Source: UBA9926 sp913064795
GTDB taxonomy: Bacteria > Pseudomonadota > Gammaproteobacteria > Pseudomonadales > Azotimanducaceae
Direction: 5' to 3'
Assembly (NCBI GenBank): GCA_045560765.1
Contig: JBJKZD010000010.1
Coordinates: forward strand, 702,178 to 766,177
DNA length: 64,000 nt
In this document: in pieces, positions 17,977 through 27,216 of the stretch
Layout of the letters: each line of letters opens with the position of its first letter
Numbering within the stretch: position 1 is the first letter of the stretch
The notes under the pieces: generated by a model
Told to the model about the DNA's origin: nothing
Databases searched by the model: none
The model's input: only the letters and a program-made list of their open reading frames with translations
Made by a program: the position numbers and the translations under genes

Positions 17977-19044
17977 ATGTCATTGACACTCAAAAATTTA
18001 GCCGCAGTTGATCGAAGCTGGGTTGATCAGTGTTTTAAACGATGCCTGGGCGATGAGGGCGGGGGTGTTGAATCTTTTACCCTTCAGCAGATCGGAGAGG
18101 GCGTGGGTCAGCTGGGAGAGTTTGGACTGCTGGAGGTTAAAACCCAGGATGGCGATGCACGATCTTTCTTTTTAAAGATACAAACGTCCTCAGAAGACTT
18201 TCATCAACTGTGTCTCGATTACCAGTATTACGAGCGGGAGGTTAACTTTTATCAATGCTCGGCCAAGGATGTTGCCTGCCGGACGCCCCATCCTTACTAC
18301 GTAGAATTTAACCGGGAGCAATCTCAGGTGTTGCTGGTTCTAGAGTTCATGGCTGGCTGGCATACCCCAGATCAGATCATTGGCGCCAGCCGGCATCAAA
18401 TCGAAAAGGCGATCGACGCTCTGATACCGATCAATACGCAATATTGGAATCGTACCGACGAGCTACCCTGGCTGCCGAATTCAAAAGCGCCTTTTATGGT
18501 GAAGTTGGCAGATGATATGGTCGCTAATCGCCAAAAGTTTCTAGATCGGTTTGGCCATTTGCTGACGGTCAGTCAGCAGCAAAAGCTTGATCAGATCATT
18601 GCCTACTACCCTAAATTCGCTGATATTTTTACCCAGGGCACTCAAACCCTGACGCATTGGGATTACCGCGTCGAAAATATCTTTTATTCAGCGGATGAGT
18701 CAGAAGTCGCAGTCATTGACTGGCAGTTGGGTCTGGCTCACAAGCCAGGATGGGATCTAGCGTACTTGCTGACAACCAATATCGATGTCGCTCTGCGCCG
18801 GGAAATCTTCGAGGCGTCAGTGGTGCAATATCAGGCGGGTCTTTGCGCTGCAGGAATCGCCTATGAGACGGACAAACTCATGAAAAATATGCGTCAAGCG
18901 ATGTGCGCCATCACTTGTTTTTCTGTGGTGGGCGGTGGCAACTGTGATTTTGAAAATGAACGCAGCGTGATGTTGTTCGCCAAGCTGACTGAGCGTCTTT
19001 TTGCTGCAATTGATGATTATGATGCAACCGCCGCTTTGGTGTAG
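17977..19044 (+). CDS. Phosphotransferase family protein (aminoglycoside/choline-kinase-like fold)
   Basis: This 355-residue protein has the kinase-like catalytic motif HWDYRVENIF near residues 227-236 and the metal-binding VIDWQLG near 246. It lacks a classical glycine-rich loop, as is normal for the family. The ribosome site is GGAGG before ATG 17977. Such proteins phosphorylate small molecules with ATP; in soil and marine bacteria they often accompany acyl-CoA dehydrogenases and are mostly uncharacterised. A second paralogue lies at 61388-62458, sharing NFYANEINFY/VNFYQCS-type and LPWL/FPWL segments. Substrate unknown. Confidence 0.85.
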   Translation: MSLTLKNLAAVDRSWVDQCFKRCLGDEGGGVESFTLQQIGEGVGQLGEFGLLEVKTQDGDARSFFLKIQTSSEDFHQLCLDYQYYEREVNFYQCSAKDVACRTPHPYYVEFNREQSQVLLVLEFMAGWHTPDQIIGASRHQIEKAIDALIPINTQYWNRTDELPWLPNSKAPFMVKLADDMVANRQKFLDRFGHLLTVSQQQKLDQIIAYYPKFADIFTQGTQTLTHWDYRVENIFYSADESEVAVIDWQLGLAHKPGWDLAYLLTTNIDVALRREIFEASVVQYQAGLCAAGIAYETDKLMKNMRQAMCAITCFSVVGGGNCDFENERSVMLFAKLTERLFAAIDDYDATAALV

Positions 19045-19158
19045 TTGCAGCGTTTGAAGCACTTGTTTTTGCCGAGCTTAAGGTAGTAGCGCGTTGAGTT
19101 GCTGAGCTTTTCGGTAATGCAGTGCGAGTTAGGTCAAGCAGTATTGGTTGTTGGTCAT

Positions 19159-19917
19159 TTAGTCCCCGCGGCGAGGTTTAATGAGCGTTCTCAGCCAGTT
19201 GAGCCAGGTGTTGGGCCCCAACACGTAATCATCAATTTGCGCATTTTTTGCCTCGTGGGCTTCGAAATTCTCAAACAATGTCTCACGCCGGGTAATGGGT
19301 TGGTCGGGGTCGAGTGCACGAATCACCTGGGCGGGGTTGCCCGCGGCAATGACATTTTCAGGGATGTCGCTGGCCACAACAGAACCAGCTCCGATGACGC
19401 TGTTTTCACCAATCGTGACGCCTTTGCAGACGGTCGCACCATCGCCCAACCAGACGTTGTTAGCGAGGTTGACGGCGCGAGTGGTGCCGATGGGCCGGGT
19501 TCGGTCATAAAGGTCGTGCCAGTCGGCGTCGGTGACATAGCTGCCCGCAGCCAGCATGCAATTATCGCCAATGGAGACTTTGCTGGCAGCATCGACCCTA
19601 ACCCCTGGGCACAGTAAAACCGCGTTTCCCAGTTCGATCCGGCCCTGTTCTCCGTGAAATTGCCAGGTCGATAGTGAGACCTGGCGATCCGGTGCAGTGA
19701 CCACGTGGAGATGGGTGCCTGCGCAGATTCCGGGTCCAAAAACGCGAATGTTCCAGGGTTTCATCATGAGCGCGCCTGTGCCGATAGCGGCAAAATGGGG
19801 CTCGACGAAGTGGCGCCCATACCAACGCTCGAACCATTGATAGCGGCGCTTGAACCACAATGGGCGATGGTCACGAATCATAAAATAGATTCCAGTAAAT
19901 AGAAGATTGTATGCCAT
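19159..19917 (-). CDS. Left-handed beta-helix (hexapeptide) acyltransferase
   Basis: The 252-residue protein contains hexapeptide repeats: IELGNAVLLCPGVRVDA, VSIGDNCMLAAGSYVTDAD, and NVWLGDGATVCKGVTIGENS followed by VIGAGSVVASDIPENVIAAG. The histidine in DADWHD matches the catalytic region of WcaF/maltose O-acetyltransferase-type enzymes, which transfer acetyl from acetyl-CoA to sugars or similar acceptors. The N-terminal 80 residues are basic and aromatic-rich (RPLWFKRRYQWFERWYGRHF), which is unusual and could contact the membrane. No ligase or glycan cluster is adjacent, so the acceptor is unknown. Confidence 0.88.
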   Translation of the reverse strand: MAYNLLFTGIYFMIRDHRPLWFKRRYQWFERWYGRHFVEPHFAAIGTGALMMKPWNIRVFGPGICAGTHLHVVTAPDRQVSLSTWQFHGEQGRIELGNAVLLCPGVRVDAASKVSIGDNCMLAAGSYVTDADWHDLYDRTRPIGTTRAVNLANNVWLGDGATVCKGVTIGENSVIGAGSVVASDIPENVIAAGNPAQVIRALDPDQPITRRETLFENFEAHEAKNAQIDDYVLGPNTWLNWLRTLIKPRRGD

Positions 19918-20730
19918 TGCTGCTCAACTTTTCTATTCAAAGCGCGCAAAATTAAGCGCGCGAAGGCGGGTGCACTGGGACGCTTTAAGACCCAGCAAGC
20001 AACGACGCATGATCGTTGGATGGAGGAAATCCTTGTGGTCAAGAGGGTTCATGATCGGCCGCTTCTTTTTTCGGACGGGTGCCCGGGCCGGATTCAAGCC
20101 TATTCGTCAACCGTCAACCGTCAACCAGTCAACCATCAACCAGCAAAGTAACGGCTGAGCGCCACTGGCCCGGAACGGCCACTGGTATCCGAAGGCGACT
20201 CCCGCCGCATTTTATGGTTTCTCAGGGACAGGTCTCTGTCACAGCCGATAGCACATGTCGATGACTAGAGCTGATCGGGATGGTTCCTTCATCTAGCTGT
20301 TCTTGGCTAAGATAAATCTTGGTGCGCATGGGATGATAGCGATTAGCGATTACTGACCTTGTTAACAAAGGGTCTGAAATACCCGCGGCTTGTGTTGGCG
20401 GTGCGCCAGTTTGATGGCGTGCCCGCTAAGTCCTTAGCATCGCCCCTTGAGTGGGCGGTGACCTATTGCCGAGCTTGCGATTTAAAACCCGATGTCTAGA
20501 ATTCGAGATGGGCAGAGACTGCTTTCATCGTCTGCTGTTGTGCGGTTCTTAGGTCGTTGCCCTGTTGTTAAGGGAAGGGTCTGGGTATTGTAGATCGATG
20601 GTCCGGTCATTCGCCTCAGCAGGTGCGAGGCCAGTCCTAGGAGGCCAGATGCGCGCGCTGGTGCCTCAGAGCTAGATGAGGTTTCATTACACAGACAAGG
20701 GTATAGCAAACACAATGATAACAAGGATCG
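19918..20730. other. Large intergenic region (about 0.8 kb)
   Basis: No ORF here resembles a protein. It contains the GTCAACC tandem repeat at 20106-20142 and scattered short inverted repeats, but no recognised RNA gene. The right end must hold the nitroreductase promoter. Confidence 0.5.
20106..20142 (+). repeat. 7-8-bp tandem repeat GTCAACC(A), five copies
   Basis: Two GTCAACC units are followed by two GTCAACCA units and a partial TCAACCA, all head to tail. Confidence 0.85.
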
Positions 20731-21315
20731 ATGACCATGGTTGATGCGGTTGATGCTTTAGTAAACCGAGTCTCGTCGCCCCGATTAGCCGGTTCGGTGC
20801 CAGCTGACGTGCTCCACGAAATGGTGTTAGCTGCGGCTCGGGCGCCAGATCACGCGCAACTCAAGCCCTATCGTTTTTTGGCCATTTCCGGTGCAGGCCT
20901 CGATGCCCTCGGCGAATTGATGGTTGCTGCGCGTCTCGAGTCTGAGCCCGGCCTGGCGCCTGAGGCTATCGAAAAACTGCGAAGCAAGCCCTCTCGTGCG
21001 CCGCTGATCATCGTCGGCATTGCGTCGCCCCAGTCTCATCCGAAGGTGCCAGAAATAGAACAACTGCTGACAGCAGGGATTGCGCTCCAAAACATGTCTA
21101 GCCTGGCAACCGCTCGGGGTTATGGCGCGATGTGGCGCACCGGGGACATGGCTTATCACCGGACCGTGCACCGTGGATTAGGGTTAGACACGCACGAACA
21201 GATCGTCGGTTTCCTCTATGTAGGGGAGATTGAGGGCAGGCTCAAAACAGTTCAGCCCGTGCTGCCCGAGACGTTGATGAGCGCTTGGCCAAAATCTTCT
21301 GACAGGGTCCGGTAG
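20731..21315 (+). CDS. Nitroreductase family protein (YdjA-like)
   Basis: The 194-residue FMN-dependent oxidoreductase begins VDALVNRVSSPRLAGSVPAD with LAAARAPDHAQLKPYRFLA, the FMN-binding start of the YdjA branch. It ends GYGAMWRTGDMAYHRTVHRG and IVGFLYVGE, the other hallmark of that branch. Such enzymes use NAD(P)H to reduce nitro or quinone groups; natural substrates are usually unknown. An ATG at 20737 has better spacing from the AAGGA at 20723 than the ATG at 20731, so the protein may be two residues shorter. Confidence 0.87.
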   Translation: MTMVDAVDALVNRVSSPRLAGSVPADVLHEMVLAAARAPDHAQLKPYRFLAISGAGLDALGELMVAARLESEPGLAPEAIEKLRSKPSRAPLIIVGIASPQSHPKVPEIEQLLTAGIALQNMSSLATARGYGAMWRTGDMAYHRTVHRGLGLDTHEQIVGFLYVGEIEGRLKTVQPVLPETLMSAWPKSSDRVR

Positions 21316-21644
21316 CGGTGGGTAGAGATTAAAGAAAGACGTCGGAGTGGGCATTTTTTAGCGCAGCACTTTGAGAGCAAGTCGTTTTCGATACGCCTTG
21401 CTGATGAGTCTCAAGGGGATCCAAAGGTTTGATCTTAATTCCTGATTATTTCTATCTTAATGAATTAAAATTAGATTTGTAGTTACCGCGCAGGTTGTCG
21501 TAGAATCTGCGCAGCGGTAGGTTCAGGGAAGGATCTGTGTTGCCGCAGAGCGTGAAAAGCAACGGGTTGTAAGCCGTTGTGATATGTGTCGTGTTTCCTT
21601 CCTGTACTTGCCCCGCAATTGATGACAATAAAGGGGGTAGAAAA
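21316..21644 (+). promoter_or_regulatory. Long leader/promoter region of the 21645 TonB receptor with two hairpins
   Basis: A possible promoter is TTGATC at 21429-21434 with TATCTT at 21453-21458 (18-base spacer). Downstream, about 180 bases precede the start codon. They include a bulged hairpin at 21484-21519 (TACCG-CGCAG pairing with CTGCG-CGGTA) and a second at 21560-21579 (CAACGG/CCGTTG). No known riboswitch core, including a B12 box, was recognised. Confidence 0.35.
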
Positions 21645-24600
21645 ATGAGATGTTTTAAGCACCAAAGCGCAGGGCCAGTTCTTGGCCATCTCGCTAAACG
21701 GGCAGGTATCTCCGGACTAGTACTTTCGGCACTGGCAGTTTCAGTTGCCTCGGTCTCCTATGCCGAAGAAACCGGACGAAAAATCGAAGAAGTGATCGTC
21801 ACGGCGGAGCGCCGAGAGGCCTCGATCCAAGACACTTCTATGTCAATTACGGCATTTACGACCGAGTTTATGGATGACTTTGGTATTCGTAACCAAGAAG
21901 ATCTGCAAAACTTCGTTCCAGCCACAACCATCCAACCCTACGACGCGACGGTACGCGGAGTTGGGCGTAATTTCCGTGCGTTGGGCGGTGACCCCGGCGT
22001 TGCTGTTTATATGAACGGCGTATACTCCGAGGACTTGCTGACTGCAACTGCTCAAACATTCTGGGACGTTGACCGAGTCGAAGTTCTGAGAGGACCCCAA
22101 GGTACGCTCTACGGCCGAAATGCCATCGGTGGTGCGATCAATATTCTCTACAAGAAACCAGAGCAAGACATGGATTGGTCAATAAAGACCATCATGGGTA
22201 ATGACGGTCAAACAGAATCCTATGGAATGCTGAACGGTGGTTTGACAGAAACCTTGTCTGCTCGGGTGAACTTCGCGTTGCGGAATCGAGACGGCTATAT
22301 CCGAGAAATCGGTGAAGGCCGAGATCTTGATGGGCTCGGCGTCAAAAATTTCAACGGTCAAATCCAATGGGACCCAACCGATCAACTCTCTTTGAATATT
22401 CGGCACAATGGGATGCGAACGGATCGACCTTTCGGTGGCGCTAACGGCGGTGGACTTGTCGTGCTCAATGAAGAGGGCGCTGCATCGCGAAACTACCATG
22501 CACTTGTGCCGGGTTTTCGAGCGATCGACCCAAGCGAAACCAATCCCTTTGCGAGTGGGTTTTTAGTACCTGATGCGCCGGTGTATACGTTCACCGATCC
22601 CAACACTGGGGCAGCGGTACAAGCTCAGAATAATCGAGCGGGCATGGACTATGCTGGATTCGATGGGCTTCAAAATGCGGCGGCCTCTTTGGATGGCTTC
22701 AATTTCACAAGCCAAGACTCAATCAATCTCTACAACGAGTGTGTCTTTTCAGGTGACATTGAAGGCAGTGATGTTTGCACTGGTACCAATGGCTTGAACC
22801 GAGAGGAATTCGACGGAGATACAACACAGCTCAACCTGACCTATCAGCTGACCGATAACATTGAACTGAAGTATATCTACGGTTTCAACGAGCTGATTTA
22901 TCGTCGAACAACGGATGATGACAACACGGCAAGTGCTTTCCACGATCGTCAGTACTATGTCAATCATGAAGCGTCTTATGAATCTCACGAAGTTGTGGCA
23001 TTTATTGACCTAAATGACGACATCTCCCTGACCTCGGGCGTGTTTTTCTATGACGCAACCATCAATCAGCGAGGGGATTTCTACAGCGCTGTCGGTGAGC
23101 GCAGAATGATCGACCCTTACGCGGACAGCACCTCCCTTGGAGCTGGCTTAGACTCGGTTCTTTCTAACACGCTGGGTGCGGGGGAGGCGTTGACGCCGCT
23201 GCTAACGGGTATCTCGATTTACGACATGATGCTGGCCGTGGGTATCGCTGTTCCTGGACAGATTTCGCTGCATTCAGCGAAGGAATCGTGTGTTGGAAGC
23301 GATCGATTCGGTTGTAACAGCAATGACTCTGTGGCCAACGCTGATGCGGGCGCTACCGCACTTGAGAATCCCAGCCGTAACTTGATGATTGGTCTGTGGA
23401 CGGGTGATAACGGCACCAACCCTGATCTTGATGTTCAGTGGGGTCCCAATACTGTGGGTAGCGATTTGCTTTATGAAACCCAAACCGACCGAAAAGCGTT
23501 TGCTGCCTACACCCAAGGTGTGTGGCAAATCAATGATGAGTTCGCTCTCACGGTTGGACTGCGGTACGCAAAAGATGAGCTCATCGCTGAAGAGAATCTA
23601 TGGCGATATACCGAAAGTGATCTTGGCGGGCTCATTGGTTTTTGGGGCGGCGCCTTTGGCATCAGCTTAGCAAACGGTGGGTTCGAGCAAAGTGCCGAAG
23701 CCGCTGCAGCGGGTAGTCCTTTTGGGCTGATTTTGGATCAATATGGGCAGCCAACGCCAACGCGTAAAGCGGTCAACGGCGGTATCCCAATTGCGGTCAG
23801 CTTGTACCGACCTTTCGATCGAGAAGACACTAAAACCACGTTCCGCGTGAACTTGGATTACGACATTACCGACAATGCAATGATGTACGCGTCGGTGACG
23901 ACTGGTCATCGCGCGGGTGGGTACAATTTGGTGTTCTTCAGCAAGACGCCAACCTATGACCCAGAAGAGCTCGTCGCCTACGAGTTGGGGTACAAAACCC
24001 AGTGGCTGGATAATTCGCTACAGTTGAACGGTTCATTTTATTACTACGATTACGAAAACATTCATACCGTAGCAACAGAAGTGAATTCCTTCTTCGGTAC
24101 TTCAACCTCGGTTTTACCTGCTCCAGGTGCTGAGATTAAGGGTATGGAAGCGGAACTGACCTGGTTGGCGACAGACTCGCTGACTTTGGGCGGCAACTTC
24201 AGCTACACGCCGAATGAGTATTCAGAGGACCTTGATATCCTCGACCCAGCTGGATTTGATCGACCAGCATCACTGTTTGGCGCAGCGACCTCTGTGAAGA
24301 ACATTAATGGCAATCAATTGCTGCAGGTACCAGAATCTAAGTTCAACGCTTGGGCAACCCATGTGACGCCTCTAGATTCCGGTGCGACCTTGATGTTCTC
24401 TGGTTCGTATAGCTGGATTGATAAAGTGTATTACTCGCCCTTCCAAAATGAGGACGAAATGTCCGAGGGCTACGGCCGATTGGATTTGAGAGCAACCTGG
24501 ACATCGCGTGATGGTCGGATGATGCTCTCAGGCTTTGTGAACAACGTCCTTGATGACACCGGGGTACTGCAAGTTCTTCGGCACGGCGAGGAAGAGATGT

Positions 24601-24677
24601 TTCGCCAGAGCGCGGGTACAACGTTGCCCCGTTTGATGGGTATTGAGTTCACGGTTGCGATGAACCCAATGAACTAG
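21645..24677 (+). CDS. TonB-dependent outer-membrane receptor (1010 aa)
   Basis: The start at ATG 21645 follows AGGGGG at 21632-21637; a start 66 bases upstream lacks support. A signal peptide of about 40 residues ends near VSYA. The TonB box is IEEVIVTAERRE, then QDTSMSITAF. The plug contains DRVEVLRGPQGTLYGRNAIGG. The barrel contains YELGYKTQWLDNSLQLNGSF and ends GIEFTVAMNPMN. This is the large class common in marine and sphingomonad-type bacteria that take up polycyclic, steroid-like or oligomeric compounds; the ligand is unknown. Several cysteine pairs (YNECVFSGDIEGSDVC, ESCVGSDRFGC) suggest disulfide-bonded surface loops. It is a single-gene unit ending at a strong terminator. Confidence 0.93.
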   Translation: MRCFKHQSAGPVLGHLAKRAGISGLVLSALAVSVASVSYAEETGRKIEEVIVTAERREASIQDTSMSITAFTTEFMDDFGIRNQEDLQNFVPATTIQPYDATVRGVGRNFRALGGDPGVAVYMNGVYSEDLLTATAQTFWDVDRVEVLRGPQGTLYGRNAIGGAINILYKKPEQDMDWSIKTIMGNDGQTESYGMLNGGLTETLSARVNFALRNRDGYIREIGEGRDLDGLGVKNFNGQIQWDPTDQLSLNIRHNGMRTDRPFGGANGGGLVVLNEEGAASRNYHALVPGFRAIDPSETNPFASGFLVPDAPVYTFTDPNTGAAVQAQNNRAGMDYAGFDGLQNAAASLDGFNFTSQDSINLYNECVFSGDIEGSDVCTGTNGLNREEFDGDTTQLNLTYQLTDNIELKYIYGFNELIYRRTTDDDNTASAFHDRQYYVNHEASYESHEVVAFIDLNDDISLTSGVFFYDATINQRGDFYSAVGERRMIDPYADSTSLGAGLDSVLSNTLGAGEALTPLLTGISIYDMMLAVGIAVPGQISLHSAKESCVGSDRFGCNSNDSVANADAGATALENPSRNLMIGLWTGDNGTNPDLDVQWGPNTVGSDLLYETQTDRKAFAAYTQGVWQINDEFALTVGLRYAKDELIAEENLWRYTESDLGGLIGFWGGAFGISLANGGFEQSAEAAAAGSPFGLILDQYGQPTPTRKAVNGGIPIAVSLYRPFDREDTKTTFRVNLDYDITDNAMMYASVTTGHRAGGYNLVFFSKTPTYDPEELVAYELGYKTQWLDNSLQLNGSFYYYDYENIHTVATEVNSFFGTSTSVLPAPGAEIKGMEAELTWLATDSLTLGGNFSYTPNEYSEDLDILDPAGFDRPASLFGAATSVKNINGNQLLQVPESKFNAWATHVTPLDSGATLMFSGSYSWIDKVYYSPFQNEDEMSEGYGRLDLRATWTSRDGRMMLSGFVNNVLDDTGVLQVLRHGEEEMFRQSAGTTLPRLMGIEFTVAMNPMN

Positions 24678-24712
24678 AACTCAGTGTTGCAATGAAAGTT
24701 GCATTCAAAGAA

Positions 24713-24737
24713 GGCGGGCATTGCCCGCCTTTTTTTT
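24713..24737 (+). terminator. Rho-independent terminator after the 21645 receptor gene
   Basis: GGCGGGC and GCCCGCC form a seven-base stem with an ATT loop, followed by eight T. It lies 36 bases after the stop codon. Confidence 0.92.
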
Positions 24738-24797
24738 GCTCGATTTTTATCCATCGAACTTTATTGCCTGACACTCCTCGCTCGCTGTCTCATTCTC

Positions 24798-24831
24798 ATA
24801 GAGGCTCGAGACTAATAGAGGCTCGATACTG
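24798..24831 (+). repeat. 17-bp tandem duplication
   Basis: ATAGAGGCTCGAGACTA is followed directly by ATAGAGGCTCGATACTG. The rest of 24678-25072 has only the terminator, the 24992 repeat and the SRP promoter. Confidence 0.8.
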
Positions 24832-24991
24832 ACGTGCTGGTGTTTTAGCGATCGGTTAACCGGTTGTTTAGCAAGATTTGCAAGACCGGACTCAATTAAT
24901 GATCTCAGCTTTTTCTGAGTAACGTGAGTGCTCTCCGAGTCGGGTTAGGCTGGGTGCGATTAGATGAGACCGAGTGCGCAAGGTGCTCAGC

Positions 24992-25036
24992 GCATGTCGA
25001 CTTGGGGCGTGTCGACTGAGAGTGTGTCGCCTAAAG
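24992..25036 (+). repeat. 15-bp tandem repeat, three copies, abutting the SRP RNA promoter
   Basis: Units are GCATGTCGACTTGGG, GCGTGTCGACTGAGA and GTGTGTCGCCTAAAG. The array ends exactly where the -35 region of the SRP RNA promoter is expected. Confidence 0.75.
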
Positions 25037-25065
25037 GTGGCCGCAGACCTCAAAAGCCGTATAAT
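25037..25065 (+). promoter_or_regulatory. Promoter of the SRP RNA gene
   Basis: A perfect TATAAT lies at 25060-25065, seven bases before the predicted RNA start at 25073. The hexamer 17 bases upstream is not a good -35, so activation may use the upstream repeat region. Confidence 0.6.
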
Positions 25066-25072
25066 AGGCGTT

Positions 25073-25172
25073 CCACCTTGGTCCTCTCGCAATAAATAGA
25101 GGCAAACCCCGCCAGGCCCGGAAGGGAGCAACGGTAGTTTCGAATTTGTGTGCCGGGATGTGGCTAAGGTGG
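25073..25172 (+). ncRNA. ffs: Signal recognition particle RNA, small bacterial (4.5S) type
   Basis: The apical domain carries the conserved core GCCAGGCCCGGAAGGGAGCA, including the GGAA tetraloop and the asymmetric loop that binds Ffh. It is followed by the conserved TGTGCCGGGATGTGGCT. Ends pair as CCACCTT/AAGGTGG. At about 100 nt it is a single-hairpin form, typical of gammaproteobacteria, which guides membrane-protein ribosomes to FtsY. A T-rich stretch follows. Confidence 0.95.
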
Positions 25173-25719
25173 TCTTCTTCTCTTAATCCTCAAGACGATT
25201 CGCGATGAATGACGCCTCTCGCGTTGGTGGCAGCGCTGAGCGCTCTGGATTCATTGTCAGGGTATAGCGATTCCTTAGCGGAGGCGCTGGCTTGCTTGCC
25301 ATTGGGACCCAGGCTGGCTGATGTCGAGTAGAACCGGAAACTGTGTCTTTCTGGGTGCCAAACACAGGTGCCGTGCTCGGTGCTTTCAAAACTTAAGGGT
25401 GGGACCGCAACCCACTAAATCCTGTGACAAATGGTTTAGAGCAAACCAGGCCCCTTTGCCGTCCACGGCGCCATGTCGACCGTTTAAAAAAGCGGAGGGG
25501 GGCAAGATCTTGAGCGCCGCCCTGGCAGCCGTTCAACCAATCAGCCGCTCAACCAATCCGCCATAGCCCGCGTAGAACTGAACAATCCCGCGACCAAGCG
25601 TAGGAAGAATAAAAAAATGCTCCAAAGGCGTCGCCAATTCCGGTAGCAGAGGGCTGCCTTGCCCATCACGGGCCAGCAAAGACTGGAAAAGGGCAGGCGC
25701 CTAACTGAAGGGTTAGACC
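25173..25719. other. Intergenic region downstream of SRP RNA
   Basis: About 550 bases hold no recognisable gene. A 16-bp tandem duplication lies at 25526-25557. The right end contains the ribosome site for the CIA30-like gene. Confidence 0.5.
25526..25557 (+). repeat. 16-bp tandem duplication
   Basis: CAGCCGTTCAACCAAT is followed directly by CAGCCGCTCAACCAAT, differing at one base. Confidence 0.85.
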
Positions 25720-26292
25720 ATGAAATGTTTGATAATTACAGGAATTATGATGGTGAGTGCGATGACGAACGCGCAGGGCTTGCAAATCATTGGACCGGAG
25801 AGCGAGCCGTCGAGCCTACGCTGGCAGGTGGTCAACGACACCGTGATGGGCGGCCAGTCATCGAGTCGCTATGAGCGCAAAGGTAGCGGGTTGCGCTTTT
25901 CGGGGTTTCTGAATACCAACGGCGGTGGATTTGCCTCGCTGCGAAGCGAGCGCCTCAACGTGGATCTTGCGCCTGCGACCTTGATTCGGCTGAGGGTCAA
26001 GGGTGATGGTAGGCGATACAGCATTCGGCTTTATGCGGAGGGAGAACGTGTGTCCTATCAGCATGCGTTTGCGACGACCGCGGATGAATGGCGCGTCCTG
26101 GAGCTCAATATTCGGGACTTCTACGCTTCTTGGCGGGGCAGGCGATTCGATCGGCCCCCAGTAGAAGCGCGGGATATTGTGGGTGTGGGATTGATTTTAG
26201 CCGATGGTTTAGATGGGCCTTTTGAAATTGCGCTGGATCGATTCGAATTTGATACCAAACTGGTCCAGCAAGCGAGCATCGACCCCTTATGA
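25720..26292 (+). CDS. CIA30 (complex I intermediate-associated protein 30) domain protein, exported
   Basis: The 190-residue protein has a short signal peptide (first 18 residues, TNA-QG cleavage site) and then a galactose-binding-like CIA30 domain: WQVVNDTVMGGQSSS (near 35-49), FSGFLNTNGGGFASLRS (about 60-76), RLRVKGDGRRYSIRLYA and GVGLILADGLDGPFEIALD. In mitochondria the related NDUFAF1 assists complex I assembly; bacterial members have no established role. Export to the periplasm argues against a cytoplasmic assembly role here. The stop overlaps the start of the next gene (ATGA), indicating translational coupling to the methyltransferase. Confidence 0.85.
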   Translation: MKCLIITGIMMVSAMTNAQGLQIIGPESEPSSLRWQVVNDTVMGGQSSSRYERKGSGLRFSGFLNTNGGGFASLRSERLNVDLAPATLIRLRVKGDGRRYSIRLYAEGERVSYQHAFATTADEWRVLELNIRDFYASWRGRRFDRPPVEARDIVGVGLILADGLDGPFEIALDRFEFDTKLVQQASIDPL

Positions 26293-27011
26293 CGGCATGG
26301 GTATTCCGGCTGCTCCTGCTGGTGTCTTTGGGACCCGTGAGCTTGGCTCAGGCGGCTACCGAGGCGCCTAGATATCAATTTAGCCCGCCAGATTTTGATG
26401 GTATCGGCAAACGGTATCTTGGGCGCTCAATTGCTCACGTGATGGGCCATCGAGGCGCTGGTTGGCTTGAGCGCCCATCTAGGCAAGATGAAGAAAGGAC
26501 GGACCTTCTGATTGAAAGCCTGCCGTTATCTGAGGATTCAGTTGTTGCAGATATCGGTGCAGGCACGGGCTACTTCGCTTTTCCGGTGGCCCAGCGAGTC
26601 CCCCGGGGCAAGGTGCTGGCGGTAGATATTCAGCAGGAAATGCTTGAGCTCATCGATCAGCGCAAGCGCCGAGAGGGCGCCGATAATATCGCCTTGGTGG
26701 AAGGGTCGATTGATGGGATCAATTTACCCCCGGACTCCATCGATCTAGCGTACATCGTGGACGCTTATCATGAGTTTTCACACCCCTTTGAGATGGGACG
26801 TTCGATCTTTGAAGCACTCAAGCCAGGAGGGCAACTCGTTCTGATCGAATATCGCGCCGAAGATGACGCCGTTCCAATTAAGCGCCTCCATAAGATGACG
26901 GCGCGTCAAGTCAACAAAGAAATGCAGGTCCTTGGTTTTGAGTTAACAAAATCGATCGACGTGCTCCCGCAACAGCACTTCATGGTCTTCACCAAGCCTC
27001 AGGCGCCGTGA
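26289..27011 (+). CDS. Exported class I SAM-dependent methyltransferase
   Basis: The 240-residue protein begins with a hydrophobic signal-like segment (AWVFRLLLLVSLGPVSLAQA). The Rossmann methyltransferase core follows: motif I VVADIGAGTGYFAFPVAQ (about 84-101), the acidic residue in VLAVDIQQEM, and LKPGGQLVLIEYR near 182-194. Its start codon overlaps the stop of the CIA30-like gene. The apparent export of a SAM-dependent enzyme is odd because SAM is cytoplasmic; the N-terminus may be a membrane anchor or an artefact of start choice, although the ATGA overlap supports this start. The substrate is unknown. Confidence 0.8.
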   Translation: MTAWVFRLLLLVSLGPVSLAQAATEAPRYQFSPPDFDGIGKRYLGRSIAHVMGHRGAGWLERPSRQDEERTDLLIESLPLSEDSVVADIGAGTGYFAFPVAQRVPRGKVLAVDIQQEMLELIDQRKRREGADNIALVEGSIDGINLPPDSIDLAYIVDAYHEFSHPFEMGRSIFEALKPGGQLVLIEYRAEDDAVPIKRLHKMTARQVNKEMQVLGFELTKSIDVLPQQHFMVFTKPQAP

Positions 27012-27216
27012 CAGGACCACAGATGACGCCGCACTCCGCTCGGTGAGGCTCGCGGGCCGGGCTTTGAACAACTCACGGTGGACAGAAAGCGGGTCCTAGT
27101 TGCCGGTCTAGTTTGCGCCGCTTGCCATGGGGTTGAGGGGTTTTTTTTCTCGCTCAAAGCACGGTATGCTGGGCGCCACTAACCCTTTAACCCTGTAAGC
27201 AGTGATTGGAGCAATT

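Noticed and set aside
20482..20724. 80-codon minus-strand ORF in the large intergenic gap
   Set aside because: There is no recognisable motif, ribosome site or protein-like composition.
21466..21644. Cobalamin riboswitch in the receptor leader
   Set aside because: No B12 box or matching core was found; the hairpins alone do not define one.
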